64,000 nucleotides of DNA from Prorocentrum cordatum (GCA_963575745.1 CAUYUJ010018493.1:709561-773560), one strand, 5' to 3'. Positions 32,336-43,380 are shown, numbered from the stretch's first letter. The notes: generated by a model from the sequence alone, not told the origin. Made by a program: numbers and translations.

Positions 32336-32426
<91 letters not shown>
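32336..32426 (+). repeat. Uninterrupted run of 91 T
   Basis: A pure T homopolymer. It could be a poly(A) tail of a minus-strand retroposed transcript, an extreme polypyrimidine tract before the exon that follows, or an assembly artefact. Confidence 0.95.
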
Positions 32427-32429
<3 letters not shown>

Positions 32430-32470
32430 TGGCGCGCTCGCGTCCCTGGCCCAAGCATCGCTCAAGAAAA

Positions 32471-32690
32471 AGTGGAGCACCGTCAACAAACATCACTATA
32501 TGTATCACCTGGGCGAGAGCGCCCAGCACATGAACCCGCGTGCGCTTTGGCGCTATATGTGCGAGGACTTCATGCGGTTCATGTCCGCCGTCGCAGGGGA
32601 CATTAGCATAGGCTCGCACGTTTTGATTTTCAGTAAGAAAATAGCTGAGCCGTGGAGGATCGGTAGGTATAAAGCACGCTTTGCGACCCA
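32471..32690 (+). CDS. Transposase-like C-terminal fragment
   Basis: The plus-strand frame KWSTVNKHHYMYHLGESAQH, then MNPRALWRYMCEDFMRFMSA and WRIGRYKARF, has the KHH...HL...NPR...DE-like layout seen in the C-terminal part of the intact family II gene (PKHHAFAHM, then HGSPQNYSNFLDE). The N-terminal part is absent and the T91 run lies immediately upstream. Probably an exon remnant of another transposase-like copy; the 600 bp after it are C/T-rich without a clear gene. Confidence 0.4.
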
Positions 32691-33322
32691 CACTTGGTTA
32701 GGACGAGGGCCCATTGAAAGCAACATGTATGGGGTGGAGGTCCTGGCGCCCCGATTTTGGGGCGGTGGATTTCGAGCTCGCGCGAAACTTTAGTGACTGC
32801 AGCTTTGCCCATGACGAAGTGGATGCGCTTCGCGCTGCCAACTAGCGCAAGAGTAATCCTCTCCTGCCTACGTCCTCCTTCTCCTTATCTTTCTCCTCCT
32901 TATCCTCCTCCTCATCCTTCTCCTCCTTCTATTCCTCCTCCGTTCCCCCCCCCTCCCATTCCTCCTCCTTCTCCTTATCATCCTCCTTATCCTCCTCCAT
33001 TCGCCCCCTCCCCCCTCTCCCACTTCGCGCTTTCCTCCTCGTCCTCCTCGCCCCCCCCCTCCCTGTCGTGTTATGATACGCCAAACGTCGCTCTCCCGCA
33101 TCCGCTCCCTCATCATCCCCCCCCCCCTCGCCCCATCAGCTCGCCATCGTTCCAACAACTAGACAAAGATCGCACATGTCAACGCGCCACCCCCCTCTCG
33201 CCTATAGCGCAGGCCTGCGTCAGTTCATCAGCCCGCCACCCCATCAACCTCCACATTTACTTACATGATATCCCCGTCATCGCCAACTTACCAACGAAAC
33301 CCGAGACCCGCCCTAAACATCC

Positions 33323-33345
33323 TTCGAGCCATTCTGTGGCTCAAG
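33323..33345 (+). other. Spliced-leader relic with a 2-nt insertion
   Basis: CGAGCCATTCTGTGGCTCAAG matches the leader's TAGCCATTTTGGCTCAAG if T-to-C at one position and insertion of two bases are allowed. It lies 15 bp before the ATG at 33361. Confidence 0.65.
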
Positions 33346-33360
33346 CGGTTGCAGAGCTAG

Positions 33361-34829
33361 ATGGTGGGCGACGCGCCAAAAATGGGCCCCCCCCCTCCTG
33401 CGGGCTCGGGGGCGCCGCGCATGGAGCACCCCGCCATGGTCGGCAAGGTGCCCGGCCCGGCGCCGATCCCGACGCCAGCACCAGCGACGGCGCCCCCTGC
33501 GCTGCCCCCCGAGAACATGCTCCGCCCCAAGATGTCCCGAATGGACGTCGCAACGGCCGAGGACAAGGCCGAGGGCAAGGTTGAGCCCCAGGGGGAGGCC
33601 GAGAAGAAGGTGGCGCCCCAGCAGACCGAGCAAAGAAAAGGGGCCCGAGCAGGCCGAGCAGACGCCGATCCCCCAGAAGGCGAGACCCCCCAAGGCCCCT
33701 CCGCCGAAGCTCCCGAGACCACCCGACGGCCCTCCGCCCGAGAAGTTCCTGAAGGCGGAGGCGTCCCAGGGCCCGCCGCCCACGAACACCGAGCGCGTTC
33801 CCGTGACGGAGGTGGCCGTCGACGAAGGCCCGCCTCCTTATCCTCCTCCTCTTTCGTCTAATCCTTCCCTTATCCTCCTTCTCCTTCGCATTCTCTCTCC
33901 GCCCCCCCCCCCAATGCCTCCCCGGACACCCTGTGCACGAGCGGGGCCGACATCCAGGACGTGTACGGCAGAGACCCCATGCAGTCGCCAGTGCAGGAGA
34001 CCCTCGTTTGCCTCCTCTATGTGTATGTTATGTATCCCGTCCACGCCTCGCTCTCCTCCCTTCCCTCCCCATCTCTCTCTCTGTCCCTCCCTATCCCTAT
34101 CCCACCCCTCTCCTCGCACCCCCCTCATAACGCAATCCCCCGCCGCCCCCCCACCCCGCCCCACCCACCCCGCGCACACACACACACACACAAACACACA
34201 CAAACACACACACACACACACACGCACACACACGCACACGCACACGCACACGCACACGCACACGCACACGCACGCACACACGCACCCCCCAATGCCTCCC
34301 TGATCCTTCCCCCATGTAGCGCTCATCCTTGCACTCGCAATTGTTAGGAGAGCCCCGCGATCACGATGGTCAAGTCGGGCAACATCCACGTGGTGATCCC
34401 AGTCGAGTTGAAGGAGCGGAATCCATTGGAAGGGCGTCGTAAGAGGGAGGGAGGGGGGGATGCGCGGAAGCATGAGGAGGGGGGGGAGGGGTGGAGGAGG
34501 ATAAGGGGGGGGAGAAGGAAGGGGGGATAAACAGAAGGATGAGGAGGGGGGGAGAAGGAGGTGGAATGGAGCAAACGAAACAATGAGGGATGGCGGGCAT
34601 AGGACTGGAGGCCCTGGGGAGAAGACGGATTACAGAGGAGGGGGGGCGGGGGCAGGGTGCAAGAGAAAATAGATGGCCCCAGGAGCGCGCCGAGACGATT
34701 CGCCTCACCGTGAAGTTTTCCAAGGCGAAGCGCGAGGCGGAGGCAGCCGAGGCCCGCGCTACCAAGGCGCAGAGCGAGGCGGAGGCCGCGAAGGCCAGCG
34801 CTTCCGGCAGCGGATTGCCCCCCCTCTGA
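33361..34829 (+). CDS. Retrogene-derived multi-exon Pro/Ala-rich protein with a coiled-coil-like end
   Basis: The start ATG is set by the relic just upstream. Exon 1 (33361 to about 33835) is Pro/Ala/Lys-rich (MVGDAPKMGPPPPAG ... ENMLRPKMSRMDVATAEDKA) and changes frame near 33640, continuing as PKAPPPKLPRPPDGPPPEKF and NTERVPVTEVAVDEG. Later exon-like blocks are SGADIQDVYGRDPMQSPVQE (33945-34015), ESPAITMVKSGNIHVVIPVE (34349-34430) and ERAETIRLTVKFSKAKREAE with an Ala/Glu/Lys heptad-like stretch to the stop at 34829. Function unknown. The frame change at 33640 may be an indel, a pseudogene lesion or an unrecognised intron. A CA repeat and C-rich tracts fill the middle introns. Confidence 0.45.
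34170..34285. repeat. CA/CACG dinucleotide repeat
   Basis: Alternating (CA)n and (CACG)n of about 115 bp inside an intron of the plus-strand gene at 33361-34829. Confidence 0.95.
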
Positions 34830-34834
34830 ACGTT

Positions 34835-35475
34835 CGCGGGGGCGGGCAAACACTTCCCTCCTTTCGTCGGCCCTCCGCCTCCACCCCCGCCCACGCGCGC
34901 GCGCGCGTCCGTTTCCAGCTTCGTTCCCATCCCTGTGTTTAGTTTCTCCTCCCTCTTCTCCTATTCCTCCTCCTCCCCCCCTCCCCTCAGCCTCCGCATT
35001 CTCCTCCCCGCCCCCGACCCCATAATTGGGTGGTATGGGGAACGTGTTAAACACGTTCGGTGTGGTTTCCGTCTCCCCCCCCCCCCCCCCATCCCCCCCA
35101 CCTCCCCCCCGCCCCGCCCATGCGCCCTCATCGCTGCAACATCTTCCAACGGTTTCGTGCCCGAGCAGCGGCCCCGAAAGGGGGGGGCGCGCTGCGAAGA
35201 ATGCCAAGGGGGGCCACCGCTAGGATGGGTCACGGGTTTCTCCCGAGGAGATCTTGAGATTTAGAAAACTCCTGGATAAGTATGCTTGGCAATTTAGAAG
35301 GTTTCTGGATGCTTTGTGTTTCAACGTTGAAGGAGTTGCTTTTGGGGGGGGCGTGCGGGTGGCGAGGGCGGGGCGGGGGTCGGGGATGGCTCGGGCTCAG
35401 ACTATAGCGATGCCCCCCCTGGCGCGTTCTGGCCCGTCGTGGCGCTCGGCCCGCAACAGAGGGTCGCGATCCTGC
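34835..35475. other. Intergenic stretch, no gene recognised
   Basis: C/T-rich DNA, a 12-bp dyad GTGTTAAACACG near 35045, and a short AT-rich patch near 35255-35345. No supportable coding frame. Confidence 0.35.
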
Positions 35476-35479
35476 GGCT

Positions 35480-35690
35480 CAAGATGGCCTCCAAGATGGC
35501 TACGTTGGCCCAAGATGGCCTCCAAGATGGCCTCCGGGTCCACCCGAGATAGTCCAAGATGGGGCCCAAGATGGCCCGCGAGAGAGTCCAAGATGCCTTC
35601 AAGTTCGTCCACGAAGCCTCCAAGACGGCTCAAGATGGCCCCAAGATGGCCTAAGACTGCCCAAGAGGCCCCCAAAGAGGCTCCCACGCG
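35480..35690 (+). repeat. CCAAGATGGCC repeats
   Basis: About 15 irregular copies of CCAAGATGGCCTCCAAGATGG-like units directly upstream of a spliced-leader relic. Related to arrays at 21745-22050 and 58690-59050. Confidence 0.8.
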
Positions 35691-35692
35691 GT

Positions 35693-35713
35693 ATACAGAC
35701 ATTCTGGCTCAAG
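35693..35713 (+). other. Spliced-leader relic (15 of the last 17 positions match)
   Basis: AGACATTCTGGCTCAAG versus leader AGCCATTTTGGCTCAAG. No ATG occurs between it and the ATG at 35805, which fixes the start of the next gene. Confidence 0.75.
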
Positions 35714-35804
35714 TTTTCGGGCGCCACCGCCCGCGCCGTCGCCGACGGCCAACCCGACGCCGAACCCGACGGCCATCCCGACGCCCAACCCGACGCTGAA
35801 CCCG

Positions 35805-36449
35805 ATGGCGACTGGCCCGCACCACGGCGTGCACTACCTTATGATCAACAGGGAGACGAAGATGAAGTGCTGGTTCTACTTGTCGCACCTTGACATGTGG
35901 GTGCCGCTCTACGTGCCGATCTCGGGCGACGACCCGTGGCCGCAGTTCCCTAAGCTCAAGGGCTGCAAGGCTGAGCTCATCCAGGACATCCTGGGCAACA
36001 ACGTCCCCGAGACCCAGGTGAAGCTGCACCGATGCGAGCTGACGAACAGGCCCCCGAAGACCTGGGACGGCGAGTTGGACCAGGAGTGGTTCGTGAACGA
36101 GAAGTGGGGCCTCTACGTCGACGCGGGCCTCGAGAGCGGCCTGCGCGAGTGCGACTTCGAGGTGAACGAGCGCCAGCACGAGTACGATAAGGACAACTAC
36201 GCGAAGGCCGACAACTACACGAAGGCCTACAACTACGACGACAGGTGGGAGTGCGGCTACAAGAGCGGCTACGACGACGGCTGGCAGAGTGGCTACAAGA
36301 TGTGCCACGTCATGGAGCACTCGACCAGCGCTGGCAGCTCGGACATCAAGATCCCCGTCTCGCCACTGGCGTCTGTGCAGGAAGATCCTGCAGGCGGCTC
36401 GGCTTCCAGCTGGCTGGAGGTCGACAAGGGCGCGGGGGACCCGAAGTAG
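35805..36449 (+). CDS. Unknown Tyr/Asp-rich protein, intronless, retrogene
   Basis: A clean 214-codon frame with strong C/G third-position bias. The N-terminal half (HHGVHYLMINRETKMKCWFY, then SHLDMWVPLYVPISGDDPW) looks globular and rich in Trp and Tyr. The C-terminal half carries YDKDNYAKADNYTKAYNYDD and GYKSGYDDGWQSGYK, short Tyr-based repeats. No family recognised and no signal peptide seen. A relic precedes it and there is no intron, so insertion of a reverse-transcribed mRNA is likely. The 5' leader (35715-35800) and the 3' flank (36470-36600) both contain tandem ACCCGACGGCC units. Confidence 0.7.
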   Translation: MATGPHHGVHYLMINRETKMKCWFYLSHLDMWVPLYVPISGDDPWPQFPKLKGCKAELIQDILGNNVPETQVKLHRCELTNRPPKTWDGELDQEWFVNEKWGLYVDAGLESGLRECDFEVNERQHEYDKDNYAKADNYTKAYNYDDRWECGYKSGYDDGWQSGYKMCHVMEHSTSAGSSDIKIPVSPLASVQEDPAGGSASSWLEVDKGAGDPK

Positions 36450-36459
36450 GCCTGGCGGC

Positions 36460-36600
36460 CATCAGCTCGGCCTACCCGACGGCCTACCCGACGGCCATCC
36501 GCTCGGCGTACTCGACGGCCTACCCCGACGTCCTGAACCCGACGGCCTACCCGATACGAGCCCCGACGGCCTGAACCCGACGGCCGACCCTTCGCCGACT
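36460..36600 (+). repeat. CCTACCCGACGG-type repeats flanking the gene
   Basis: Units such as GCCTACCCGACGGCCTACCC mirror the AACCCGACGCCGAACCCGACG units found in the 5' leader of the same gene. Confidence 0.7.
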
Positions 36601-36659
36601 CGGCGCGATTGAAAAAAGGTAAAGCCCCGAAGTCCCCAGAGGCCCTCAAGAGGCGCTCA

Positions 36660-37400
36660 AGACCCCCCAAAAAACTCATCCTCATTCTCATGTTCCTCCT
36701 CCTACTCCGCAGCCTCGTCCTCCCCATCCTCTTCATCCTACCCCACCTTATCACCATTCTTCTCCTCCTCAGCTGCATCCTCCTCATCATGCTCATCGTC
36801 GCCCTCATCATCGTCATCCTCATCTTCAATTTCATCATCATAGTCCTGATTATCCTCCTCATTTGCAACCCCTTATCCTGCTCCTCCTCCGCCTCCTCAT
36901 CCTCCTCCTCCGCCTACTACCCCTCCTCTCTCCCTGCGCCTCCCTCGTCCCGCCTAGGCCGCGGCCGAGGCGGCAGCTAAGGCCAAGGCCAAGCCCACCT
37001 CTGGCTGCTCCCTCCTTCTCACCCCCCCTCCTCTATGTCCCTCCTCCTCATCGTCCTCCTGCTCCTTCCCCCGTCATCCTCATCGTCCTTCTCCTGCTCA
37101 TCCTCCTCCTCCTCATGCTCCTCATCATCCTTCCCATTCCTCCTCCCTCCTCCCCCCTGCCGCCGTCCAGGGGGCCACCATGCGGGGGTGCGTATTGTGA
37201 GCTATGGCGACGACGGTGATGATGATGTTCATGATGATGATGATGCTGATGGTGATGATGATGATGATGATGATGATGGTGGTGGTCATACTGATGGTGA
37301 AGGCGATGGCGGTGCTAAACATGCTGATCTTGACGATGATGATCACGAGTATGGCCATGATGCTGATGCTGCTGGTGATGATAATGATGATGGCCCTGCC
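36660..37400. repeat. CTC/ATC microsatellites and GATGAT array
   Basis: CTCCTCAT-type repeats (36660-37140) then a GAT array (37200-37390). No gene. Confidence 0.85.
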
Positions 37401-37599
37401 CAGAACTCGCACATCCAACCCCTAACCGCGCTTCAGTTCCCGGCGAGCATATGGTTTCCATCGCCCCCCCGATAGCGGACACCATATCAGAATGCTACGC
37501 CCGACCGCCCATCGAGATATCTCGAGGCAGATGCAATCGCGCGCGGCAGTGGTGAAGAATCGAGGAAAACGGGGGGGGGCGAGCCACGTCAGAACAAGC

Positions 37600-37869
37600 T
37601 CACGAGCTGGGCTTGGAAAGGAGAGCCTCGACCTCGGCGACGGACCGCAATCCTGGCCCTGGATTCCATTCCCACTCCCACTCCTCCTCGAACGTAGCAC
37701 CAGCGCGCTTCACACCAGTGCAGCGCCAGATGACGGGGTACTTTGTCCCATCGGGCAATTTGTAGAGGTCGGGGTAGCTCGCGGGCCACCACTTCTTGAA
37801 GCGCTTGTTCGACTCGGAATAGCGCCACCCCTGCGACGAATCGCCGCCTGAAAGGCTGCTTCCCACCAT
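37600..37869 (-). CDS. Small Trp-rich protein or exon, unknown
   Basis: An 89-codon frame, MVGSSLSGGDSSQGWRYS, then NKRFKKWWPASYPDLYKLPD and TFEEEWEWEWNPGPGLRS. Composition is typical of a real domain, with seven Trp and a balanced charge pattern. No relic and no family recognised. It could be a single exon of a longer gene: the region upstream (37900-38750) carries long frames in several readings, none convincing. Confidence 0.4.
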   Translation of the reverse strand: MVGSSLSGGDSSQGWRYSESNKRFKKWWPASYPDLYKLPDGTKYPVIWRCTGVKRAGATFEEEWEWEWNPGPGLRSVAEVEALLSKPSS

Positions 37870-38809
37870 TCCGGCCGACGGATCTAGAAGCTATGCTCCA
37901 ATGTCGGGGCGGGGGGGTGGGCGACTGCTTCAGGCGAGATGGCTGCGCGGCCGCCAGGGGATGGGAAGAACAAGTGCACGCAAGGGGGATAAGTATAATG
38001 AGTTTGATGGTGACGTTTCTGACGACGGTGGTGAGTTGGATGATGGAGGGGAGGGCGCGCGTGCCGCGGGCGCTGGTCGGTCGAGCTGGGCGCCCAATCT
38101 GGGCGTCGGGTTGGGCGCCGGGCGCCCTCGGGCGCTCGCCTCTGTCACAAAGAGGGGGGGGGGAGGAGGAGGAGAAGGAGGAGGAGGAGGAGGAGGAGGA
38201 GAAGGAAAAGGAGGAGGTGCTTGCCGAGAGGCGGTTGGGTCGGCCCGCGGCGGCGGGCGGAGGGCCCACTGGCCCCCCCGCCCCCCACCCCAGCGCGTGC
38301 ACCACGGAGCCCACAGGGCCAGGAACCGCGTTGCATGCGCCGAGGCGGGGGGGGGATGGCCAATCGAACCTGGCAAAGCGGCCGAGCGGCCCGTGCTCGC
38401 GCGCGCGAAGCCTGCCAGGGCGCGGCACTCCACGCACAGCACGCCCAGCGGCGGCGGGGCGTGGCCGACCTCCAGGTGGCCCAGCGAGCCCAGGTGGCCA
38501 CTGAAGAAGAGGGCCGTGCCGACCCACACGTGGACCAGCTCGAACATGCACGAGCTGCATGCAGCAAAACTGGCTGGATGCAGGCCAGCACTTAAGGTGC
38601 CCAAGGGCCAGCCACGCTGCAATCCCAAGGGACCTGGCCGGCCTGCACCTGCCTGGCGACATATGAACCTGCCCTGGGCAGGATTTGAAAGCCGAGCCTG
38701 TGGCGGCCCTGCTGTCACCCAAAAAGTCAGCCATCACTGCCAGGAGAGTGACCCAGGGCGCTGCATCTTGCCGCCGTCGTCGTGGATGGGGCCTCTTATT
38801 GGGGTCCTC

Positions 38810-38975
38810 TTGGGGCCTTATTGGGGGTCAGCGCCGTCAGAGAATTTTTAAGGGACCTTATTGGTGGGCCTTATTGGGGTCTTCTTGGGGCCTTATTGGA
38901 GGGCCTTATTGGGGGATCGTGGGGTCCTATTGGGGCCTTATTGGGGTCTTCTTGGGGCCTATTGGGCGAAAATCC
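38810..38975 (+). repeat. CTTATTGGGGCC-type tandem repeat
   Basis: About ten irregular units of TTATTGGGG with TCTTCTTGGGGCC. Just downstream, in transcript order, of the methyltransferase fragment at 38982-39540. Confidence 0.85.
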
Positions 38976-38981
38976 AGGACC

Positions 38982-39540
38982 TCAAGATGCTTGCTCCAGC
39001 TCGGGAAACAATTTAGGAATGAGCGCATTAAAGATGTGCACCAGAACTGGGATGGCCATGGAATTCCCAGCGAGCTTGCCCATCGCAAGTGCCGAGTCCA
39101 GCGGGGCCACGCAGCTGGGATCAAACCCCTGCAGGCGAAATAACTCAGCGGGGGTCATTCTCCGTCTGTGACTGGTGACCCAGAAACCCGCCGCGCGGCG
39201 ACGGGTCAATGTGGGAGAAAACTCGTGGAATACTTGGAGGTACCTCCAAGACGAAACCGCCGGCGCACTCTCACCTCAATCTCGCGATGATAACACAAAT
39301 TATCGCAAGTTCGAAGTTAGCGCGCCAGAGCTCGCGAGGCAATCATCTAGCACGATCTCGGGGCGTCCATCCCAAAATACAATTGAAACGTAGTCGCAAG
39401 AATGTGCATCAAGAAAACGAACCCCCTCGCCGAAGGCCAAAGGCCCCATGGAGGTGCCAACTAGGAGCGCCCCGGAGGAGAGGGGGTCTAACGGCCAAGA
39501 ACGTGAGGGTACCTCTCCGAAACCAAAGTTGTTATTCACC
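38982..39540 (-). CDS. C5-cytosine methyltransferase, C-terminal fragment
   Basis: The minus-strand frame FSPTLTRRRAAGFWVTSHRR, then RMTPAELFRLQGFDPSCV and MGKLAGNSMAIPVLVHIF, has the recognisable C-terminal layout of C5-DNA methyltransferases: the target-region end, the R-(x)-LTxxE-x-xRLQGF motif (IX) and the GN-(A/S)-xxxPV motif (X). An upstream block at 39300-39420 (FWDGRPEIVLDDCLASSGAL) may be the preceding exon. Motifs I, IV, VI and VIII are not present nearby, so this is a 3' fragment. An intact gene with those N-terminal motifs lies at 58267-59477, but the two are 19 kb apart and not one gene. Confidence 0.65.
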
Positions 39541-39559
39541 CGAGGCTAGTTGTACGCTA

Positions 39560-39730
39560 CGCTATATTGTTTGGAACCGGTTGAACTACCCAGAGGTGCG
39601 CCAACATCAAATTCTGACAACATGATGACATAGCATGTTGTTATCAAATTCGTTTGATAACATAATATACGTTTGATAACACGTTTTATGCTAATGTATT
39701 TTTTGCACGTCCGCATGAATATTGATGTGG
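39560..39730. other. AT-rich island with a perfect GTTATCAAA/TTTGATAAC hairpin
   Basis: GTTATCAAA (39640-39648), loop TTCG, TTTGATAAC (39653-39661), with a further GATAAC at about 39675. Similar motifs are in the islands at 8046-8440 and 57835-58010. Confidence 0.8.
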
Positions 39731-39759
39731 TAGCGCCCGTTTACTATAAAAAAAAAACG

Positions 39760-41110
39760 TCACTCCCACTCTTCCTTCTCATTTTCATCCTCGTCCTCTT
39801 CCTCCTCCTCCTCGGGTTCCTTTTCCTCCTCCGTCTCCCTCCCTCCTCCCTTCCTCCTCGCGTTGGCGACAGGGCGACGACTGCAACGGGGAAAGTGGCG
39901 CCGACGACGCCGACGGCGACGATGGCGAACATCAGTAGCACATGTTGTTCAACATTGTTTCGGCACTTCGCCGCGCGCGGGCGTCTAGGGGACGAACGCC
40001 GAGAAAGCAAGGAGGAGCGGGCTGCACGTTTGGAGGGAACCCGCCAGCAGAGCGGAGCAGCAGCAGCAGCAGCAGCAGGAGCAACGCCAGCCGACCCCCG
40101 CAGCAGCAACAGCAACAGCAGTAACACCAGCAGCATCAGCAGGTACGTCCCGCGTATACGAGAACGCCCTCGCGCACACGGAAGCGGCCAAAACAGAAGG
40201 CTTGGCGACCGCAGACGGGAAATACGTGCATTGCGCGAAGCGCGAACGTACGGATACGATGAATAAGAAGGAGGAGAAGAGAAGGAGGAGGAGGAGGAGG
40301 AGGAGGAGGAGGAGGAGGAGGAGGAGGTGGAGGAGGAGGAGGAGGAGGGGAAAAATAATCATGACCACGTTCCAACCGCTGTGGCCACCGAAATGAGGCA
40401 TCTTTGTCGCCGTCGTGGTAGTCGTGCCCTTCTTTTCATCACCTCCTTCCGCTCCCTCCTCACCTAACCCCTCTTCCCTCATGTTTGTAACATCGTCCCG
40501 TCTTCTGCCGTTCGTCCCGTCACATCTTCATCGTCGTCGTCTCTTCATTTTCTGCGCACTCTAGCTCATCGTTTTCGCCCTTGGCCTCATCGCCCGTTTC
40601 TGCTCTCGGCCGCAGGAACGTGTTTCCCGAGGAAATCTGAGAAGCAGGAGGACGAGGAAATAGGAGATTGATGACAGTATGTTTGCTGTCTGTGTTTTGT
40701 CGCTCTACTGTTGCGGTTCATCTCCATTGCGTTATCTCCGTGGTAATGTATTTCGCTTTTGGCTTATCCCTCCTTATTCACTCTATAGTTTCATATTTCT
40801 CTCTTGAGTCGTGTGTGTCTGTCGTGTGTTTGTCTGGCCCTCTCCCTCCTTCCCTCCCTCCTTCCCTCCCTCCTCCCCTCCCTTCCCTTCCTCCTCATCT
40901 TTCCCTCCCTCTTCCCCCCTTCCCTCCCTCCCTGAGCCATCCCACCGTTGCAGCAAACGGCATGCTGCCGACATATTTTTTCACCACTGACGGGGAACCT
41001 CGACCCAGCGGGCATCCAAGCATCCGCTGGCTGCAGAGGGACCTAAGCAGACCTGGCGCACAGCAATGCTTCGACTCTGTTCCGTCTGTCCCCCCTTGTC
41101 TTCATCGTGA
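39760..41110. other. Low-complexity stretch without recognised genes
   Basis: CTC-rich and AGC-repeat DNA, a GGA array at 40268-40350, and T/C-rich DNA with TCCCTCC repeats at 40840-40935. No frame with recognisable protein. Confidence 0.4.
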
Positions 41111-41147
41111 TCCCACCCCTCATCGAAGTCTACCTTTGGCTGGCAGT

Positions 41148-41956
41148 CTAGGCTGGCTCAGGCTCCTTGGCCGCGTTCGGAGGCGGCTGCTCCTGTGGCG
41201 CGTGGCTGGTCTGCTGCTCACGCTGGCTCGGCTGGCTTGCTGCAGGGGCCTGCACGTGGCTGCTGTTGCTCGTCTGCGCGCGCTGGCTCGCGGCAAGGGC
41301 GCCGCCGTCCTCAGAACTGGTCTCGACGCTGTCAGAAACCTCATCCAACGTGCGTTCGAGGTCTGAACGGAGAAGCAGACGCCCATGTGGATCCAGGTCC
41401 CCTTGCGACGGACCGTTTCGAAACTGGAAACTGGAGGGGGTGAGGGGATGGCGGTCGGGAACAAGGGCCCATTCACATGCCCGTGTCCATGCTGGCTGCC
41501 AAGGCCTGGCCGACGGTGAACGCTTTCGGGAGGCCCGTCGGGCCCGTCGGGTGGACGTCAAGCGGCCCTGTTGTCCTCGCTTTCGACGGAGGCGGCCCGA
41601 CGAGAGGAGGTCCAGCCAGCATCCTGGGCATTTGTACACCCCCACCCCCGCGTCCCGATGGGAATTGGCTGGACCCTCGCCAAGTGGCCAGATCCAGACA
41701 ACTCCTATCAAGCGATTCTGTCAATTTAGTGATGAGGGGACCCTGGAGGGGGCGGAAGCCCCATGCCCATGCGCAGCCAGCCCTGCACATTGCTCCGAGC
41801 CCTGGCGCGGATGATCGTCATGGCCTCTTCGTTCGTAATCCTCTCCTCGACAGCGACCTCGTCGTCTAACCCCCAGACTTCGCCGTACGGATCGGGAGCG
41901 GGCTGATCGTCCGGCTCCCAGCCTCCACCAGGAGCAGTATACTGCGGCTCCATCAC
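41148..41956 (-). CDS. Unknown two- or three-exon gene with a Gln/Ser/Pro-rich end
   Basis: Exon 1 (start 41956) reads MMEPQYTAPGGGWEPDDQPA, then PYGEVWGLDDEVAVEERITN and EEAMTIIRARARSNVQGWLR to about 41750. A last exon from about 41440 reads RNGPSQGDLDPHGRLLLRSD, LERTLDEVSDSVETSSEDGG and a Gln/Ser/Ala/Pro-rich tail to the TAG at 41148. A middle segment with YKCPGCWLDLL may be an exon. No family recognised. The frame-specific composition argues that it is real. Confidence 0.45.
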
Positions 41957-41999
41957 TACAAGACGAGACAGCGTTCTGGAATCGCGTCAGTGGTCAAAC

Positions 42000-43380
42000 C
42001 GCTGGGCCGAAAATGCAGGAAAAATACAGAGCCTCTTCCCTCAACCAAAGTCCCTCCCCATGTTCCTCTTCCACCCGCCCCTTGTCCCACCTCTACTTGA
42101 CATCATCTTCTGCGCACCCGTCCCCGTCACTTCATTTCTCCACCTCCCCGTCCAAATCTTCGGTATACCGTTCATCTACCACGGCTGCCCAATTTTATTC
42201 AGGTGCGCTCTTCCGACCCTCCCGATCGTCATAACCCTCCCCCTCCTCTCGCAATCCTGTTGCTGAACCTCCCAGCCCCAAACGCTCGCCATGCCCCTCC
42301 CCCTCTCTGCGGCATCCATCCTCCGTCCACCACCCCCTCCTCTGTCCCTCGCCTCCTATCCGAGCCTTCCACTGTCCTCGAAGCCCTCGCATCCTGGCTC
42401 CCAATCCTCTCCTATACTCTCATTCCGACGCGCGGGCTATGCCGCGAGCCCTCTGACGGAGGTCAGCCTTGCGCACGTCGGGCGTCGCGCTCGACCTCCC
42501 TTGACCTCTTGACGAGGAGAGGGCGAGTGCGCGAGAGGGCGAGCGCGACGCCTTCCACGTGCGAGGTTAACCTCCGTACGCCAATCCGCCACCGAACGTC
42601 TCGGATGTGATCACGAACGGAGGCGGCCGTTGCACTTTGCTCTGCTTTGCCAGGGGAGGTTGAGGGGCGACGGAGTTGGCAGGGCAGGAGGTAGTGAGAT
42701 TGCAAGGAACTGACCAGTCGGATGGGAAGGGAGATATGGAGCGACGTGCTGGAGGACGACGCGGTACGTTGCCATTAACCCGTATTGTACAACGCACGCC
42801 GATGCATCCGCGATGTGGTCCAAGTACACGTCGGGAAGGATGCACAGCCGATGCGTTTCCGATGCGCACGATGATCATATCGAGAAAAAGCTCTCAACTC
42901 AAACAGAGGGCGAGAAACCATGAGCGACTCCATCGCTTTCTTTCAGCTGCGCAAAGAATCGTTATGACGCCATTCATGTTTACACACAAATAGCCTCGGC
43001 ACGCAACGAACCTAAGCACGTGCTCTCTCCATTAAACTTGAATTCGACGGGCCACGTTGCGTCGTCGTCACCTCAGCAACCATATAGTTGGCTGCCCTTC
43101 ACGTAGCAGATAACGTTGTAGCGGCTCGACAGAGCCTTTCTGGGTTTCGATGCAATTTAGTCGCGTCGATGTCGCGTCGAAATGTCATCGAATTCGCCCC
43201 CTTCGTCGCCCCGACCTTGCACCATGACATTGATCGACGCCCCCCACGCACACGCCACGCTCACACCCACCGAAACGACGTCCCTGCCCCTCGTGTCATG
43301 AAGTCGGTTGCCCTGATCGTAGTCTGACGAGAGAGCACGGAGCATCGCGACACCCGCCAGCGATGAAGCACTCCGCAGCG
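42000..43380. other. Gene-poor stretch with one MITE-related segment
   Basis: No convincing gene. At 43154-43182 a 29-bp segment (AATTTAGTCGCGTCGATGTC and on to GAAA) matches the left end of the inverted-repeat element at 48694-48895 at 27 of 29 positions. Confidence 0.5.

Noticed and set aside
32032-32793. 253-codon frame containing a poly-Phe run
   Set aside because: The T91 run is read as Phe. Only the part after about 32471 looks like protein and is annotated separately.
36609-37475. Hydrophobic Leu/Ile-rich frames suggesting membrane proteins
   Set aside because: They come from CTC/ATC microsatellites read in frame; the opposite strand gives equally open Arg/Glu or Met frames.
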